A stretch of 64,000 nt of DNA from an uncultured Saprospiraceae bacterium (GTDB lineage: Bacteria; Bacteroidota; Bacteroidia; Chitinophagales; Saprospiraceae): contig CALKJD010000034.1 in NCBI GenBank assembly GCA_937995755.1, positions 37,574 to 101,573 of the forward strand, in the 5' to 3' direction. The position numbers were made by a program, and so were the translations under genes. This document shows positions 61,011 to 64,000 of this stretch, one piece after another; the first letter of the stretch is position 1; each line of letters opens with the position of its first letter. Under the pieces are notes generated by a model. That model did not search any database, was not told the origin of the DNA, and saw nothing but the letters and a program-made list of their open reading frames with translations.

Positions 61011-63053
61011 ATGAAATTAAGCAACTACGCCCTAGGCAAATGGATTACAGGAGATGGAGATGGTCAAAATCTATATGACGCATCTACTAATGAAGTCATC
61101 GCTACAGCTAGTAGTAAGGGGCTTGATTTTGCAGAGATGATGCATTATGGTAGGACAGTCGGTTCACCTAAGTTGCGTAAGATGACGTTCCAAGAGAGAG
61201 GCTTGATGATCAAAGCTCTTGCGATGCACCTTCATGGTATGCGCAAGAAGTATTATGAAATGAGTTATCAGACTGGTGCTACTAAAGTAGACAGTTGGAT
61301 TGATATAGAAGGAGGTATTGGCAATCTATTTGCTAATGCAAGTCTTCGTCGTAAGTTTCCTGATCAACCTTATTTTGTAGATGGTGATCAAGTTGGATTG
61401 AGTAAAGAAGGGACTTTCGTAGGGCAGCACATTATGGTGCCTAAGGAAGGTGTAGCAATACATATCAACGCTTTTAACTTTCCTATCTGGGGAATGCTAG
61501 AAAAGTGTGCAGTAAATTGGTTGGCCGGAATGCCAGCTATCGTAAAGCCAGCTACAGTGACTTCTTTCCTTACAGAATATATGGTACGCGATATCATAGC
61601 TTCAGGAATTTTGCCAGAGGGGGCACTTCAGCTGATCTGTGGTAGCGGTAGAGGGATACTTGACAGTGTCACTTCGCAAGATGTGGTCACATTCACAGGG
61701 TCGGCGACTACTGGTCGTATGCTTAAGGCTACTCCAAGAATCATCGAAGAAGCGGTACCATTCAATATGGAAGCAGATTCGCTTAACTGTATAGTATTAG
61801 GTAAAGATGCGGCACCAGGAACCGAAGAATTCAATTTGTTCCTCAAAGAAGTAAGAAGAGAGATGACCGTTAAGTGTGGTCAGAAATGTACGGCGATCAG
61901 ACGTATCATAGTACCAGCGGATTACATAGAAGATGTACAGATTCAGCTTGGTGCAGCTTTACAAAAGACGACGGTAGGTGATCCAAGAGTAGAAGGTGTG
62001 AAAATGGGTGCACTTGCAGGAAAAGATCAAGTAGCAGAAGTAAAGGAGAAAATCAACGAACTGTTACAATCTAGTCAGATGGTGTACGGTAATCTTGATC
62101 AAGTAGATATATATGGAGATAGTAACCCTAATGGTGCTTATATGGCTCCAGTGCTATTGCGTCAAGATGATCCATTCAACAATACAGATGTACACGATAT
62201 AGAGGCTTTTGGTCCTGTATCGACTATCATGCCTTACGATACATTAGATGATGCGATCCAATTGGCTAAGATGGGTAAAGGGTCACTTGTATGCTCAGTA
62301 GCCACTTATGATGATAAAATTGCTAGAGACTATGTACTCGGAGCAGCGAGTTATCACGGACGTATACTAGTACTGAACAGAGAATCTGCGCCAGAAAGCA
62401 CAGGTCATGGATCACCAATGCCATTGCTTGTACATGGAGGCCCAGGTAGAGCTGGAGGTGGAGAAGAGATGGGAGGAATCAGAGGTGTAAAGCATTATAT
62501 GCAAAGATGTGCTGTACAAGGTTCGCCTACTACTTTGACAGAGGTAACAGGTGTGTACCAATACGGTGGAAAGTATAAAGATCCAGGACAACACCCATTC
62601 CGTAAGCATTTTGAAGATATAGAGATTGGCGATACTGTGATCACACATAAGAGATCGATCACAGAAGCTGATATTGTCAACTTCGGCAATGTTTCTTGGG
62701 ATCATTTCTATGCACACACTGATACGACTTCATTAGAGGGTACTACGTTTGAGCAAAGGGTAGCACATGGATATTTTATACTGAGTGCAGCGGCAGGATT
62801 GTTTGTAGATCCAGGCAAGGGGCCAGTACTTCTTAATTATGGTATCGATGAATGTAGATTCACTAAGCCAGTCTATGCCGGCATGACCATAGGTGTAAGA
62901 TTCACTGCTAAAGAGAAGATCATACAGGAGAAAAAAGAAGACGAAGATTTCCGTAAAGGGATCGTGAAATTTCTAGTTGATGTATATGATGAAACTGGAG
63001 AGACCGTAGCGATTGCTACTATACTTACTATGGTAAAATGTAAAGAGAAATGA
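61011..63053 (+). CDS. paaZ: Bifunctional aldehyde dehydrogenase/enoyl-CoA hydratase PaaZ
   Basis: Ring-opening enzyme of aerobic phenylacetate degradation: hydrolyses oxepin-CoA and oxidises the resulting aldehyde. 680 residues, almost the E. coli length. The N-terminal ALDH domain has INAFNFPIWG, TFTGSATTGR, the glutamate in FNMEADSLN and catalytic Cys293 in CGQKCTAIRR. The C-terminal MaoC hot-dog domain has IGDTVITHKRSITEADIVNFG and the hydratase dyad Asp564/His569 in WDHFYAH. The ring epoxidase and ligase genes (paaABCDE, paaK) are not in the window. Its last codons are duplicated in the 3' repeat. Confidence 0.94.
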   Translation: MKLSNYALGKWITGDGDGQNLYDASTNEVIATASSKGLDFAEMMHYGRTVGSPKLRKMTFQERGLMIKALAMHLHGMRKKYYEMSYQTGATKVDSWIDIEGGIGNLFANASLRRKFPDQPYFVDGDQVGLSKEGTFVGQHIMVPKEGVAIHINAFNFPIWGMLEKCAVNWLAGMPAIVKPATVTSFLTEYMVRDIIASGILPEGALQLICGSGRGILDSVTSQDVVTFTGSATTGRMLKATPRIIEEAVPFNMEADSLNCIVLGKDAAPGTEEFNLFLKEVRREMTVKCGQKCTAIRRIIVPADYIEDVQIQLGAALQKTTVGDPRVEGVKMGALAGKDQVAEVKEKINELLQSSQMVYGNLDQVDIYGDSNPNGAYMAPVLLRQDDPFNNTDVHDIEAFGPVSTIMPYDTLDDAIQLAKMGKGSLVCSVATYDDKIARDYVLGAASYHGRILVLNRESAPESTGHGSPMPLLVHGGPGRAGGGEEMGGIRGVKHYMQRCAVQGSPTTLTEVTGVYQYGGKYKDPGQHPFRKHFEDIEIGDTVITHKRSITEADIVNFGNVSWDHFYAHTDTTSLEGTTFEQRVAHGYFILSAAAGLFVDPGKGPVLLNYGIDECRFTKPVYAGMTIGVRFTAKEKIIQEKKEDEDFRKGIVKFLVDVYDETGETVAIATILTMVKCKEK

Positions 63054-63172
63054 AATTCTAAAAAGGAAGATAAATTCTAAAAAGAGAAATGAAATTCCAG
63101 ATCTCAAAAGTATGACATGGCTCGAGCCAATCATCGGATTTGGAATTTGGTATTTTTTTAGTTTAGAATTTC
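63044..63172 (+). repeat. Nested inverted and direct repeats after paaZ, locus G
   Basis: AGAGAAATGAAATTC, spanning the paaZ stop, recurs 40 bases downstream, and AAATTCTAAAAAG occurs twice. Inverted partners follow: GAAATTCTAAA (63052-63062) with TTTAGAATTTC (63162-63172), AAATTCCA (63092-63099) with TGGAATTT (63141-63148), and the palindrome GGCTCGAGCC (63119-63128) in the centre. The nested arms could fold as one long hairpin and act as a terminator. Confidence 0.65.
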
Positions 63173-63202
63173 TTTAATTTTTTAATTTGAAAAATAAAAA
63201 CT

Positions 63203-63970
63203 TTGGACAAAACACAAGCAGGACATATCACTACTTCTACAGAAAACAGAATCTGTACGATCACATTTTTTCACCCAGCACATAACTCGCTTCCTGGAAA
63301 ACTTTTAGGAGAATTAAGAGATGCAATTTATGATGGCGGAGCAAGTGAAGAGAATGATATAATCGTACTCCAATCGGAAGGCGAACGTACTTATTGCGCA
63401 GGAGCTAGTTTCAATGAATTGGTAGCGATAGAAGATTTTCCTACAGGAAAGACTTTCTTCCTAGGATTTGCTAATGTGATCAATGCTATTCGAAAATGTG
63501 GTAAGATTGTAATAGGTCGAGTACATGGGAAAGCAATCGGTGGTGGTGTCGGTATAGCAGCGGCATGCGACTATTGTATGGCGACAAAGTTCGCATCTAT
63601 CAAGCTTTCAGAGTTAGCGGTAGGTATAGGTCCATTTGTAATCGGTCCAGCAGTAGAGCGTAAGGTAGGAGTGTCAGCCTTCTCTCAGATGGCGCTCAAT
63701 GCTACGGAATGGCAGACCGCGGAATGGGGCAAACAAAAAGGATTGTTCACGGAAGTGTTTGAGACCACTAAGCAACTCGATGAGTATATCGCACACTTTA
63801 CAACTAATCTTGTAGACAAAAATCCTGAAGCCTTGAGATTACTCAAAGAAGTATTTTGGAAAGGCACTGAGCATTGGGATGACTTACTAGAGGAAAGAGC
63901 AGAGATGAGCGGAAGGTTAGTGCTTTCTGATTACGCTAAGAACTCCATTGGTGGATTTTTGAAAGGATAA
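63203..63970 (+). CDS. Enoyl-CoA hydratase/isomerase family protein
   Basis: Crotonase-fold enzyme of 255 residues from a TTG start (MDKTQAGHITTSTENRICTITF). The oxyanion-hole segments are EGERTYCAGASFNEL (residues ~59-73) and HGKAIGGGVGIAAACDYCMAT. The helix carrying the second catalytic acid in classical hydratases reads ELAVGIGPFVIGPAVERKVG, with no obvious glutamate at the usual place, so isomerase or another crotonase chemistry is possible. Its location after paaZ suggests a role in phenylacetate or fatty-acid breakdown (PaaF/PaaG-like), but it is not diagnostic. Confidence 0.85.
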   Translation: MDKTQAGHITTSTENRICTITFFHPAHNSLPGKLLGELRDAIYDGGASEENDIIVLQSEGERTYCAGASFNELVAIEDFPTGKTFFLGFANVINAIRKCGKIVIGRVHGKAIGGGVGIAAACDYCMATKFASIKLSELAVGIGPFVIGPAVERKVGVSAFSQMALNATEWQTAEWGKQKGLFTEVFETTKQLDEYIAHFTTNLVDKNPEALRLLKEVFWKGTEHWDDLLEERAEMSGRLVLSDYAKNSIGGFLKG

Positions 63971-64000
63971 AAATGGAGGGAAATCCCAAAAAATAAATAA

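Overview
The window looks like chromosomal DNA from a low-GC member of the Bacteroidota. The signs are: many short lipoproteins with Bacteroidota-style lipoboxes; families largely confined to that phylum (DUF5606, DUF4835, DUF4292, the Rpb6-like omega subunit beside BamD, a bactofilin with AtpZ/AtpI-like proteins); little Shine-Dalgarno signal; and several promoters matching the phylum's TTG-N18-20-TAnnTTTG pattern. A 767-residue acyl-CoA-oxidase-like enzyme, an iodotyrosine-deiodinase-like flavoprotein and PaaZ would suit a marine or activated-sludge Saprospiria-type organism, but that placement is inference.

Layout. 0.3-7.4 kb: lipoproteins, a GH113-like lipoprotein, the tRNA methylthiotransferase MtaB and an MFS exporter. 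7.6-13.6 kb: a thiol/redox neighbourhood (glutamate-cysteine-ligase-like enzyme fused to CBS domains, divergent MsrA, SelO) followed by a broken lipoprotein gene. 13.7-20.4 kb: MliC-like protein, saccharopine/alanine-dehydrogenase-like enzyme, MscL, DUF5606 protein and a beta-propeller lipoprotein. 20.6-30.6 kb: AsnRS, hydrolases, fatty-acid enzymes (acyl-CoA oxidase-like, FabG), an M43-like metalloprotease, an IYD-like nitroreductase and an SDR. 30.8-34.3 kb: MlaE-MlaF, tRNA-Leu(GAG), a possible structured RNA and a repeat array. 34.5-43.7 kb: DnaE, a two-subunit 3-oxoacid CoA-transferase, an 860-base gene-free stretch, an unusual subtilase and a lone LytTR protein. 43.9-52.5 kb: bamD-rpoZ-coaBC-DUF4835-purN, an ATP-synthase accessory block without the synthase, PriA and a solitary acpP. 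52.9-64 kb: pyruvate kinase, a TPR/DUF4292/EnvC/HflX block, DinB, LspA, PaaZ and an enoyl-CoA hydratase.

The most unusual content lies between the genes. At least six loci carry two to four tandem copies (period 66-112 bases) of compact hairpin elements. The sequences differ, but the design is shared: a stem whose inner part is T-rich on one side and A-rich on the other, with a small A/G-rich loop (CGAAG, GAAGG, CAAAAG and similar). Loci at 9.5 kb (+), 16.8-17.0 kb (read on -) and 54.4 kb (+) share a GACA tetranucleotide at or one base from the foot of the first hairpin; the first two also share an ACGCGT(A)GCAATA box. Loci at 33.2 and 59.5 kb share a second hairpin whose stem is rewritten with compensation around a CAATTC loop. 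Several elements begin at the stop codon of the upstream gene, and two carry GTAG at the hairpin foot, as REP elements do. No transposase is present in the window. A promoter with no ORF, followed by a run of hairpins and a terminator-like stem at 32.8-33.2 kb, is a separate candidate non-coding RNA.
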